Of a DNA stretch of 46,280 nt, positions 35,041 through 42,911 are shown piece by piece (positions within the stretch are counted from its first letter, which is position 1; every line of letters begins with the position of its first letter). The DNA is from Alphaproteobacteria bacterium (lineage in GTDB: Bacteria > Pseudomonadota > Alphaproteobacteria > JAJFFI01), in assembly GCA_030066595.1 (NCBI GenBank), contig JASJBI010000006.1, positions 1 through 46,280 of the forward strand, read 5' to 3'. Below the pieces are notes generated by a model. That model was not told the DNA's origin and did not search any database. It was given only the letters and a program-made list of their open reading frames with translations. The translations under genes and the position numbers were made by a program.

Positions 35041-36072
35041 ATGGGCTATCGCGTAGCGGTCGTCGGCGCCACCGGCAATGTCGGCCGCGAGATCCTGGAG
35101 ATCCTGGAGCAACGGGACTTCCCGGCCGACGAAATCGCGGCCGTGGCGTCGGCCCGGTCTGCCGGCGACGTGGTCCGCTACGGCCTCGACGACGAGAAAG
35201 AGCTCGTGGTGCAGGACCTTGAGACGTTCGACTTCTCGGGCTGGGATCTGGGCCTGTTCTCGCCGGGCGCCAAGGTGTCCGCCGTGCACGCGCCGCGGGC
35301 CGCCGAGGCAGGCTGTGTGGTGGTGGACAACACGTCCAAGTTCCGAATGGACCCGGACGTCCCGCTCATCGTGCCCGAGGTCAACCCCGAGGCGCTGGCC
35401 GGCTACACCAAGCGCAACATCATCGCCAACCCCAACTGCTCGACCATACAGATGGTGGTGGCGCTCAAACCGCTGCACGACCTCGCCACCATCCGGCGGG
35501 TGGTGGTGGCGAGCTACAATTCCGTTTCGGGTGCCGGCAAGGCGGCGATGGAAGAGCTGTTCGAGCAGACCCGCTCGATCTATGCTAACGAGCCGGTCAC
35601 ACGGGAACAGTTCACCAAGCAGATCGCCTTCAACGCCATTCCCCATATCGACGTCTTCATGGACGACGGCTTTACCAAGGAGGAATGGAAGATGCGGGTC
35701 GAGACCCAGAAGATCCTCGACCCCAACATCGAGGTCTGCGCCACTTGCGTGCGCGTGCCGGTCTTCATCGGCCACAGCGAGGCGGTCAATCTGGAGTTCG
35801 ATGTGCCGATCACGGCGGACGAGGCGCGCGAGGCGCTGCGCGCGGCGCCCGGCGTGTCGGTCGTGGATCACCAGGTGGACGAAGGCTACGTCACCCCGGT
35901 CGAGTGCGCCGGCGAGGATCCGGTCTACGTCAGCCGCATCCGCGAGGACGAGAGTATCGACACCGGCCTCGCCATGTGGATCGTCAGCGACAACCTGCGC
36001 AAGGGTGCCGCGCTCAACGCGGTGCAGATCGCAGAGACGCTGATCAAATCGCACATCCGCAAGGCCGCTTAG
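35041..36072 (+). CDS. asd: Aspartate-semialdehyde dehydrogenase Asd
   Basis: Asd reduces aspartyl phosphate to aspartate semialdehyde, the branch point to lysine, diaminopimelate, threonine and methionine. The 343-residue protein has VAVVGATGNVG for NADP, the catalytic Cys133 in NPNCSTIQM and the base His in VPVFIGHSE. Length is normal. The ATG follows GGAGCGAGGAGATC. It lies on the core framework after leuB in related genomes. A 29-bp hairpin follows. Confidence 0.98.
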   Translation: MGYRVAVVGATGNVGREILEILEQRDFPADEIAAVASARSAGDVVRYGLDDEKELVVQDLETFDFSGWDLGLFSPGAKVSAVHAPRAAEAGCVVVDNTSKFRMDPDVPLIVPEVNPEALAGYTKRNIIANPNCSTIQMVVALKPLHDLATIRRVVVASYNSVSGAGKAAMEELFEQTRSIYANEPVTREQFTKQIAFNAIPHIDVFMDDGFTKEEWKMRVETQKILDPNIEVCATCVRVPVFIGHSEAVNLEFDVPITADEAREALRAAPGVSVVDHQVDEGYVTPVECAGEDPVYVSRIREDESIDTGLAMWIVSDNLRKGAALNAVQIAETLIKSHIRKAA

Positions 36073-36098
36073 AGCGGGTTCCGCTTTGGCGGAATCGG

Positions 36099-36171
36099 CA
36101 CCGGCCCACTCCCCCACCCGGCCACCCCAAGAATGCTGCCAAGGGTGGCCGGGTGGGGGAGTGGGCCGGTG
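36099..36171. repeat. 29-bp perfect inverted repeat (hairpin) between convergent genes
   Basis: Arms 36099-36127 and 36143-36171 are exact reverse complements over 29 bases, with a 15-base loop. The stem is almost entirely G-C, with alternating CCCAC/GTGGG and CCGGCC/GGCCGG words. There is no T-run on either side, so it is not a textbook terminator, but such a stem between asd and the convergent MFS gene can stop or protect both transcripts. A half-arm relative occurs at 40216-40243, so it is a dispersed element rather than a private terminator. Confidence 0.9.
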
Positions 36172-36193
36172 ATGCCATCAGGCCGCAGACGAT

Positions 36194-37399
36194 CTAGGCT
36201 GATCCAATAACCGCCGCAGCACGGAGCCGCGCAACCGGACGCTCGGCGATCGGCCAGTGCAGGGCCGCCGAGGCCAGGCCGAGGGCGACGCTGAGCCACC
36301 ACATGATCTCGTAGGACCCGGACAGGTCGTAGAACCAGCCGGCCAGCCAGGCGCCCAGGAAACCGCCCACCTGATGGCTCAGGAAGACGATGCCGAACAG
36401 CATCGACATCCAGGCGGGCCCGAAGATGTGGGCCACCAGGCCGCTGGTCAGCGGCACCGTGCCCAGCCAGAGGAAGCCGAGCGCCGCGGAGAGCGCCAGG
36501 ATCGAGGCCTCCGAGACCGGCACGACCAGGAATCCGACGAAGATCCCGGCGCGCGCGAGATAGAGCAGGCTCAATACCGTCTTCTTCGGGTAGCGGCCGC
36601 CGAGGACGCCGCAGACATAGGTGCCGATGATGTTGCACAGGCCGATCACCGCGAGCGCGGTGGCGCCGAGCCAGCCGGGCATGCCCTGATCGCCCAGATA
36701 GGCGGGCAGATGCACGGCGACGAAGGCCAGGTGAAAGCCGCAGACGAAAAACCCCGCCGTCAGGAGGCAGAAGCCGCCGTGCCGGCGGGCCTCCTCGAAC
36801 GCCTCGCGCAAGGTCTGATCGGTCTGTTCGGCGCGGGCGGCTGCCTGGCCAACGGTACCGCGTGCCAGCAGCACCATCAGCAATGCCGTGACCGCCAGCA
36901 GCAGGAGCGCCAGGGACCAGCCGAACCCATCGATCAGCGCCTGGGCATAGGGCAGCGCGGCGAACTGGCCGATCGAGCCGCCCACGCTGGCCACGCCCAG
37001 GGCGGCGCTGCGTCTTTCCGGCGGCGCGGCACGGCCGACCGCGCCCAGTACCACGGTGAATCCGGTGCCGCCGAGCCCCAATCCGATCAGCAGGCCGCCC
37101 AGAATGAGCTGATCTCCGTCGCCGCTGGCGGTGAGCGCCACGAGACCGCAGGCGTAGAGCAGGCCGCCGGTCGCCGCCACCCGGCCGGTGCCGTAGCGGT
37201 CCGAGATGGCGCCGGCAAAGGGGGCGGCCGCGCCCCAGACCAGGTTCATGAGCCCCATGGCCAGCGCGAACAGCTCGCGCCCGCCGCCAACCTCCATGCT
37301 GACCGGGGTGAGGAACAGCCCAAAGCTCTGCCGAATGCCGACCGATACGCCGAGGATGGTCCCGGCGCACAGGATGACGATCCAGATGGCACGGCTCAT
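36194..37399 (-). CDS. MFS transporter (paralogue of the one at 14687)
   Basis: This 401-residue, 12-helix transporter has the MFS motif GAISDRYGTGRV after helix 2, and it matches the first MFS protein along its whole length (for example NLVWGAAAPFAGA, GFFVCGFHLAF, LGGRYPKKT and FLWLGTVPLTSGLVA). Both belong to the monocarboxylate/oxalate-like branch. It diverges from a LysR regulator, the usual arrangement for regulated exporters. The 3' end meets the asd hairpin. The substrate is unknown. Confidence 0.9.
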   Translation of the reverse strand: MSRAIWIVILCAGTILGVSVGIRQSFGLFLTPVSMEVGGGRELFALAMGLMNLVWGAAAPFAGAISDRYGTGRVAATGGLLYACGLVALTASGDGDQLILGGLLIGLGLGGTGFTVVLGAVGRAAPPERRSAALGVASVGGSIGQFAALPYAQALIDGFGWSLALLLLAVTALLMVLLARGTVGQAAARAEQTDQTLREAFEEARRHGGFCLLTAGFFVCGFHLAFVAVHLPAYLGDQGMPGWLGATALAVIGLCNIIGTYVCGVLGGRYPKKTVLSLLYLARAGIFVGFLVVPVSEASILALSAALGFLWLGTVPLTSGLVAHIFGPAWMSMLFGIVFLSHQVGGFLGAWLAGWFYDLSGSYEIMWWLSVALGLASAALHWPIAERPVARLRAAAVIGSA

Positions 37400-37508
37400 C
37401 GGCGGCTCGCTTTCGTCTGACTGCCGCGGCTCGCCCGGGCAATGTCTCTCTTCGATGTCATGGTCGACAAGTTAGCGAATGAGTAGACATCACGGAAACG
37501 AATTAATA

Positions 37509-37523
37509 TGATAAATTTCATCA
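37509..37523. promoter_or_regulatory. LysR-type operator candidate
   Basis: TGATAAATTTCATCA matches its own reverse complement at 12 of 15 positions (TGATnAAnTTnATCA), in an AT-rich stretch of the 130-base gap between the MFS and LysR start codons. It lies six bases before the first ATG of the LysR gene. The partial dyad is typical of LysR sites, although spacing differs from the textbook T-N11-A. Confidence 0.5.
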
Positions 37524-37529
37524 CAATCT

Positions 37530-38402
37530 ATGATGTTTGAAATGAGACCGAACCTGGACATCGATCAGCTGCGGGCCTTCCTGGAAGTGGCCGACACCGG
37601 TTCGTTCACCCGCGCGGCCGAGCGGCTCAATCGGGTCCAGTCCGGGATCAGCATGCAGATCAAGCGCCTGGAAGAGGCGGTGGGACATCGCCTGTTCGAC
37701 CGGCACGGCCGCAAGGTGCGGCTGACCGACCAGGGCGTGCTGCTGCTCGGTTTCGCGCGGCGCATGATGTCCTTACAGGAGGAGGCGCTCTCCTATCTGG
37801 ACGCTCCCGCCCTGGACGGCGTGGTTCGTCTCGGCGCCTCCGACGTGGCGAGCTACCTGTTGCCGGGGATTCTGGCTCGTTTCGCCGCGGCCTATCCCCG
37901 CCTGCAGCTCGAGATCCGCTGCGACCGGAGCTGGCATTTGCTCGATGCTCTGGAGGATGGCGAGCTGGACCTCGCGCTCGTGACCCAGCATGGGAGCCGT
38001 CAGACGGGCCATCTGGTGCGCCAGGAGCCCTTGGTCTGGGCGGTCGCCCGCGACAGCCGGGCACATGAGCGGGATCCGGTGCCGCTGGCCGTCTTCGGTC
38101 CGGGTTGCATCTACCGCGAAGCGGCGCTGCAGGCGCTAGACGGCTGCGGCCGCCCTTGGCGACTGACCTACAGCAGTGCCAGCCCCTCCGGTCTGCGCGC
38201 GGCGGTCGATGCCGGATTGGCGGTGACCACGGCGGTGCAAAGCATGCTGGGCCCCGAGCTCCGGGTGCTGGGCGCCGATGACGGCTTTCCGCCCTTGCCG
38301 GAGGTGCGCATCACCCTGCATCTGCCCGCCCGACCGTCGCCGCCGGTGGCGCAACTGGCCCGCGACGTCATCGGCAGCCGGGAGACTCCGCCGTCCGCTT
38401 GA
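37530..38402 (+). CDS. LysR-family transcriptional regulator
   Basis: The 290-residue protein has the LysR helix-turn-helix in residues 9-65: LDIDQLRAFLEVADTGSFTRAAERLNRVQSGISMQIKRLEEAVGHRLFDRHGRKVRLT in outline. A substrate-binding domain (GVVRLGASDVASYLLPGILARF and onward) follows. Several starts are possible: ATG at 37530, 37533 or 37542; the last gives MRPNLDIDQ, the usual length. It is divergent from the MFS gene and probably controls it and itself. Confidence 0.93.
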   Translation: MMFEMRPNLDIDQLRAFLEVADTGSFTRAAERLNRVQSGISMQIKRLEEAVGHRLFDRHGRKVRLTDQGVLLLGFARRMMSLQEEALSYLDAPALDGVVRLGASDVASYLLPGILARFAAAYPRLQLEIRCDRSWHLLDALEDGELDLALVTQHGSRQTGHLVRQEPLVWAVARDSRAHERDPVPLAVFGPGCIYREAALQALDGCGRPWRLTYSSASPSGLRAAVDAGLAVTTAVQSMLGPELRVLGADDGFPPLPEVRITLHLPARPSPPVAQLARDVIGSRETPPSA

Positions 38403-38435
38403 GATCCGGTTCCCTACCGGTGGATCCGGCGTCCG

Positions 38436-39413
38436 TCAATCCGGCGTGGACAGCCGAACCAGGCCCTTGCCCCAGGTCGCGGCGAGGAGATCGCCGCCGA
38501 TGGCGCGCAGATGCACGACCGGCAGGTCCGGCTCAAGATGCTGGAGCCCCGTGCTTGCGGCATTGTAGGCGTAGACGCCGCCGTCCCAGGACCCGGCGTA
38601 GATCACCTCTCCGCGCCACAGCACCGAAGAGAGCTCCACTTCCGGCACCTCGCTGACTCGTGTCCAGGAGCCGCCGGAGTCGCGAGAGAGATACAGCCCC
38701 TGCTTGGTGGCGAGAGCGAGCGAAGCAGGGTCGCCAGGGGCGACGGCCAGGGCATACGCATCGGCCTGGTCGAAGATCTGTGACCATGTCGCGCGGCGAT
38801 CCGAGGAGCGGTAGACCGTCTTTTCGAGGGACATGGCATAGACCGTCGCGTCGTCGACAACGGTCACGGACCAGAAGAAATCCGGCCCAGGGCCCAGGGC
38901 GGTCCAGCTTTGCCCGCCGTCGCCGCTGCGGAAGACGCCGTCCCGGGCGGTCGCCGCGAAGAGCAGCGCCGGATTGCCGGCGGCGGGTTTCAGATCGCGG
39001 ATGTCGGTGCTCGGCAGGGCTCCGCTCGCGGCAAAGCTCCGCCCGTCGTCCTGCGACACATAGAGGCCGTGCTTCCAGGTCCCGGCCAGGATCGTCTCGT
39101 CCGGCCCATAGGCGACCGCCTGCACATCCGTCGCGCGCGGGTCGAGCGGTGTGCCGCGGTTGAGCGGCTGCCAGGTTTCGCCGCCGTCCCGGCTCTCGAT
39201 CACCTTGGCGTCGCCCGCCGCCTTGCCCTTGAGCCCCACCAGAATCCGGCGCGGCTCCGACGGGTGGATCGCAATCGAACGAATGATCTGGTTCTCCAGC
39301 ATTCGCTCCGGTGCGGCGCCGCGGGATTGGCCGGCCGGGGGCCAGGCGAGGGTACAGAGCAGTATGGCCAGCAGCCAAACCGGCTGCGAGCGGGGAGGTC
39401 GGGCCGCGCTCAC
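38436..39413 (-). CDS. Secreted BNR/Asp-box beta-propeller protein (YCF48-like)
   Basis: The 325-residue protein starts with a signal peptide (PVWLLAILLCTLAWPPAGQ) and is built of repeating blades with Asp-box motifs S-x-D-x-G-x-x-W: SRDGGETW, SQDDGRSF, SGDGGQSW, SSDRRATW and SRDSGGSW. This is the sialidase/YCF48/sortilin-like propeller. The enzymatic residues of sialidases are not evident. The GTG at 39413 comes four bases after the LysE stop, so the two share a transcript. It is probably periplasmic and may scaffold or bind a ligand. Confidence 0.85.
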   Translation of the reverse strand: MSAARPPRSQPVWLLAILLCTLAWPPAGQSRGAAPERMLENQIIRSIAIHPSEPRRILVGLKGKAAGDAKVIESRDGGETWQPLNRGTPLDPRATDVQAVAYGPDETILAGTWKHGLYVSQDDGRSFAASGALPSTDIRDLKPAAGNPALLFAATARDGVFRSGDGGQSWTALGPGPDFFWSVTVVDDATVYAMSLEKTVYRSSDRRATWSQIFDQADAYALAVAPGDPASLALATKQGLYLSRDSGGSWTRVSEVPEVELSSVLWRGEVIYAGSWDGGVYAYNAASTGLQHLEPDLPVVHLRAIGGDLLAATWGKGLVRLSTPD

Positions 39414-39417
39414 GACG

Positions 39418-40065
39418 TCAGTACCCGAAGGTTCTGCGGGCGAAGTCAGTCAAGCTCAGCAGCACGACGACACCGAAAATGATCACCAGCACGCCGGAGG
39501 CGCGGCTGACCACCCGCAGGCCCTTGACGTCGATCATATGGTGGAACAGTCGGCTAAAACCGGCCAGTGAGAAGAACCATAGGGCCGAGCCGAGAAACAC
39601 GCCGGCGATCAGCGACCAGGCGGCGCCCAGATCGCCCTCGCTGACCACCGCTTCGGCGACCACGAAGACCGCGCCAAAGGAAATGATGGTGATCGGATTG
39701 GTGATGGTCAGGAGGAAGGTCGAGCCGTACCAGCCGGCCATGCCGTTGATCGTGATCGGCTTGCGCCGGCCCTTTTCCTTGGGTGGCGTCAACAGCTCGT
39801 AGATGCCGATCCCGATCATCAGGATGCCGCCCACCAATCTGATCCAGTGGGAGTTGTTCAGCATGAACTCGGCCACGAAATGCAGCCCGAAGGCGGCCAC
39901 GAATCCGAAGATGGTGTCGGCCGTGGCAGCGCCCAGGCCCGACAGAAAGCCGACCATGAGGCCGAGCTGCAAGGTTCGCTTGACGCATAGCACGCCCACG
40001 GGCCCGACCGGCGCGGCAATGACAAAGCCGCAAAACATCCCCTTGAAGAAGAGTATCAGCTCCAT
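39418..40065 (-). CDS. LysE-type amino-acid/metabolite exporter
   Basis: This 215-residue membrane protein has six helices and the LysE-family opening 'KGMFCGFVIAAPVGPVGVLCVKRTLQLG'. The conserved NPITI segment lies in the middle helices (FLLTITNPITIISFG). The family exports amino acids or related molecules. I start at the ATG at 40065 (MELILFFKG) because the frame extends to 40188 with unlikely leader residues. It leads the beta-propeller gene. Confidence 0.88.
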   Translation of the reverse strand: MELILFFKGMFCGFVIAAPVGPVGVLCVKRTLQLGLMVGFLSGLGAATADTIFGFVAAFGLHFVAEFMLNNSHWIRLVGGILMIGIGIYELLTPPKEKGRRKPITINGMAGWYGSTFLLTITNPITIISFGAVFVVAEAVVSEGDLGAAWSLIAGVFLGSALWFFSLAGFSRLFHHMIDVKGLRVVSRASGVLVIIFGVVVLLSLTDFARRTFGY

Positions 40066-40159
40066 GCCGCTTTGGGCTGCCTCGTTTTTGCTGGCCGGCA
40101 TACGAACATAAACCCAAGATCGGTGCCAACCGAAAACCGGAGGGCCGCATTTCCACATG

Positions 40160-40243
40160 CGTGGTCCGGCAAGGGACCACGAATCCACCCGTCCACGCTC
40201 GAGATCGTGGGCCCGGGGTAGCCGGGTGGGCAGTGGGATGGGT
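40160..40243. other. Intergenic hairpin and half-copy of the 36.1-kb repeat
   Basis: The gap between lysE and pdxY contains two visible structures. CGTGGTCC pairs with GGACCACG (40160-40167 with 40174-40181). A GGGTAGCCGGGTGGGCAGTGGG segment (40216-40243) matches most of the right arm of the 29-bp repeat at 36143-36171, but without an inverted partner here. No gene is present. Confidence 0.55.
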
Positions 40244-40271
40244 CAAACTACATTGATGATGGCCGCCCGCT

Positions 40272-41111
40272 TCAGCCCAAGCGCGCCGCCTCGAACCGCC
40301 GGGGTGGGTCGACGAACGACTGCTGTACGGTGACCAGCGGGAGGTCGCGACCGCCCGCCGCGTCGCCCTCCTGCACGACGGTGAAGAGCGCCGAGCCGGC
40401 GTGGGACAGGGCCGCGCCAATATCGCCGGCATTCAGATAGTGGCCCAGGAACAGGGCCGCGAACATGTCACCCGCGCCATGCGCCGGCGCATCGATCCAT
40501 GGCGTCCTGACGCACCATGTGTCCGTTTCCGTGACCGCCAGCATGGCCACCTCTTGGCCTTCGCGAATGCCGGAGACGACAACGAGCGCCGGGCCGTGCG
40601 CCAACAGATCCCGCGCGGCTGTGAGGGCGCCGGCCACGCCGTCTGCCGGACGGCCCGCCAGATGGGCCAGCTCGAACGGGTTTGGGCACAGCATGTCGGC
40701 CCGGGCCAGCGCGCGTTCCCGGAAGAACTCGGGAATGCCGGGTGCGACGAAGAAACCCGAGGTGTCGTCGCCCATGACCGGATCACAACAATAGATCGCC
40801 TTGGGGTTGGCCGCCTTGACGGCTGCCACCGCCTCGAGGACCACCTCGCCGGTGCCTGCCGCACCGAGATAGCCCGACAGCACGGCCGCGCAGTCGCTCA
40901 GAACGCCCCGGGCGACGATGCCGTCGATGATCTCGGCCACTTGCTCGGGCGCGACCTCCCGTCCCGTCCAGCCGTCATGTGCCGGATGGTTGGAGAAGGC
41001 CACCGTGTTGACTGGCCACACCTCGTGGCCAAGGCGTTGCAAGGGCAGCGTCGCCGCCGCGTTGCCCACATGGCCGTAAGCGACCGAGGATTGGATCGAT
41101 AGGACGTTCAT
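40272..41111 (-). CDS. pdxY: Pyridoxal kinase PdxY
   Basis: PdxY phosphorylates pyridoxal in the vitamin B6 salvage pathway. The 279-residue protein has the ribokinase-like opening MNVLSIQSSVAYGHVGN, the 'AIYCCDPVMGDD' segment and the anion-hole/catalytic GAGDMFAALFLGH near the C terminus. E. coli PdxY has 287 residues. I start at 41111 where the family begins; the frame runs to 41165 with unlike residues. It is separated by 113 bases from the divergent malyl-CoA lyase-family gene. Confidence 0.95.
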   Translation of the reverse strand: MNVLSIQSSVAYGHVGNAAATLPLQRLGHEVWPVNTVAFSNHPAHDGWTGREVAPEQVAEIIDGIVARGVLSDCAAVLSGYLGAAGTGEVVLEAVAAVKAANPKAIYCCDPVMGDDTSGFFVAPGIPEFFRERALARADMLCPNPFELAHLAGRPADGVAGALTAARDLLAHGPALVVVSGIREGQEVAMLAVTETDTWCVRTPWIDAPAHGAGDMFAALFLGHYLNAGDIGAALSHAGSALFTVVQEGDAAGGRDLPLVTVQQSFVDPPRRFEAARLG

Positions 41112-41224
41112 GCGCCGAGCCGAGACCGCGTCACTCCGCGGGCCAGCTTGCCACAGCCCTGGCATTCTTTATAGTGCGCGGCCGGCCCGCCGGGGCCGGA
41201 TCGACTATCAGAGGGGAAGCAGTC

Positions 41225-42124
41225 ATGACCGACGCTGCTGCATCGGCCGCCCGCCCGCGGCGCAGTGTTCTCTATATGCCGGGGTCGAATCCGCGCGCCT
41301 TGGAGAAGGCGCGCAGCCTGCCTGCCGATGGATTGATTCTGGATCTCGAGGACGCGGTGGCGCCCGACGCAAAGGCAGAGGCGCGCAAGCTGATCGGTGA
41401 GGCGGTCGCTGCGGGCGGTTACGGCAAGCGCGAGGTGATCGTCCGGGTGAACGGCCTGGACACGGCTTGGGGGCCGGAGGACATGGCGGCCCTCGCCGGT
41501 TGCGGCTGTGACGCCGTCCTGATCCCCAAGGTCGAGAGCGCGGCCATGGTCGAGGAGGCCGCTGCCGCGATGCGGACGCACGGCGCGGCCGCGCACACGG
41601 CGCTTTGGTGCATGATCGAGACGCCCAAGGGCGTGCTGCATGCCGAGGAGATCGCCGCCGCGAGCCCGCCGGGCGGCTGCTTCGTCATGGGCACGTCGGA
41701 CCTGGCCAAGGACCTGCATGCCGCGCATACCCGTGAACGGCTCCCCATGCTGCCGTCGCTCGGCATTTGCCTGCTGGCCGCGCGTGCCCACGGTCTGGCG
41801 ATTCTCGATGGGGTGCATCTGGACCTGCAGGACGACGAAGGGCACGTCCATTCCTGCCACCAGGGGGCGGAGCTGGGCTTCGATGGCAAGACGCTGATCC
41901 ATCCCAAGCAGATCGCTGCGGCCAACGAGGCTTTCGCGCCGACCGAGGAGGAGGTTGCCTTCTCCCGCAAGATCATCGCGGCCCATGCCGAGGCGCAGCG
42001 CGAGGGCAAGGGGGTTGTCGTGGTGGACGGCCGGCTGGTCGAGAACCTGCACGTAGAGAACGCCAAGCGCCTGGTTGCGCTGGCCGAGGCGATCGACGAA
42101 CTGGACGCCGCGGCGGCGGCGTGA
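41225..42124 (+). CDS. mcl2: HpcH/HpaI (CitE-like) lyase, probable (3S)-malyl-CoA thioesterase Mcl2
   Basis: The 299-residue protein belongs to the CitE/HpcH family and reads like the Mcl2 (3S-malyl-CoA thioesterase) branch. Motifs are RRSVLYMPGSNPRALEKA, LILDLEDAVAPDAK, the substrate Arg in IVRVNGLDT, the metal-binding Glu in MIETPKG, then MGTSDLAKDL and ELGFDGKTLIHPKQI. Such enzymes hydrolyse malyl-CoA in the ethylmalonyl-CoA pathway of acetate assimilation. I infer the branch by remembered sequence, so lyase activity is possible. The ATG at 41225 follows GGGGAAGC. The neighbouring mch supports the pathway reading. Confidence 0.82.
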   Translation: MTDAAASAARPRRSVLYMPGSNPRALEKARSLPADGLILDLEDAVAPDAKAEARKLIGEAVAAGGYGKREVIVRVNGLDTAWGPEDMAALAGCGCDAVLIPKVESAAMVEEAAAAMRTHGAAAHTALWCMIETPKGVLHAEEIAAASPPGGCFVMGTSDLAKDLHAAHTRERLPMLPSLGICLLAARAHGLAILDGVHLDLQDDEGHVHSCHQGAELGFDGKTLIHPKQIAAANEAFAPTEEEVAFSRKIIAAHAEAQREGKGVVVVDGRLVENLHVENAKRLVALAEAIDELDAAAAA

Positions 42125-42766
42125 TTACTCCGGAATATGCGCGAAGGCGGCCGCCGGCACGAAGGCGAAGTCTCCGGCCTGGCCGGGTGCTTTCCAGTAG
42201 AGCTCAAGCGTTGAGGTGTTGCGCTTCTCGAAGTAGATCACTTCGATCGGGTACCACCCCGCTTGGCTGATTTCGACCGGCAGAGGCTCGGAGAAGGTGT
42301 CGGGATGGACTTCGGGATCGGTGAAGATCATCTGGCCGCCGATGTCCAGCCGTATGCCGTCGTTGGACTGCACCTTGAAGACATAGCTGCCCGGTTTGTC
42401 GAAGCGGATGTAGCCCTTGATGAAGGCGGCGACGCCATCCTGGCGGCCGCTCGACAGCACCGCGCCGAAATTGACTTTGTAGTTGAGTTGGGGCAGCGGC
42501 TCGCCCGGGCTTGCGGTCTTGGCGCCGCCCGTGCGCATGATCATGCCTTCGATGGTATTGAAGATCCCGTAGTGGTACTTCACCGAGAGCCCTGGCTTAA
42601 GTTGCTCGGCCGTGGGCTGCGGGTCGGCAGGTGCAAGCCCCGTGATCGCCGCATCGGCGGAAGGCGCGCCGTGCAGCAAGAGGGCGCCGGCGAGCACCCC
42701 AATGGCCAGCCAAGGGCGCCTGCGCGAGCCGTGCGTGCGATCAGGGCGCAGGAAACAAACAGACAT
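42125..42766 (-). CDS. Secreted PA14-domain protein, unknown function
   Basis: The 213-residue protein has a signal peptide (RPWLAIGVLAGALLLHGAPSADA) and a PA14-type fold: KGYIRFDKPGSYVFKVQSND, GIRLDIGGQMIF, AGWYPIEVIYFEKRNTSTLELYW. PA14 domains bind glycans or act as adhesive modules. An N-terminal segment of about 80 residues precedes it. The ATG at 42766 follows GGGAGGAACAAG. Its stop adjoins the mcl2 stop (42124/42125), so these two are convergent with no gap. It diverges from mch. There is no evident pathway link. Confidence 0.82.
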   Translation of the reverse strand: MSVCFLRPDRTHGSRRRPWLAIGVLAGALLLHGAPSADAAITGLAPADPQPTAEQLKPGLSVKYHYGIFNTIEGMIMRTGGAKTASPGEPLPQLNYKVNFGAVLSSGRQDGVAAFIKGYIRFDKPGSYVFKVQSNDGIRLDIGGQMIFTDPEVHPDTFSEPLPVEISQAGWYPIEVIYFEKRNTSTLELYWKAPGQAGDFAFVPAAAFAHIPE

Positions 42767-42911
42767 CTCTTGTTCCTCCCGTGCTGTCCTCGAAAGCCGA
42801 CGGTCCCAGCTCCGGAGGCCGACGGACGTCATTGATATCGTATGGCAATTCCAACACAAAGCACATTCTACGGACGGCGTGCAGGAACCATCACAAGAGG
42901 AACGGCAGGCG

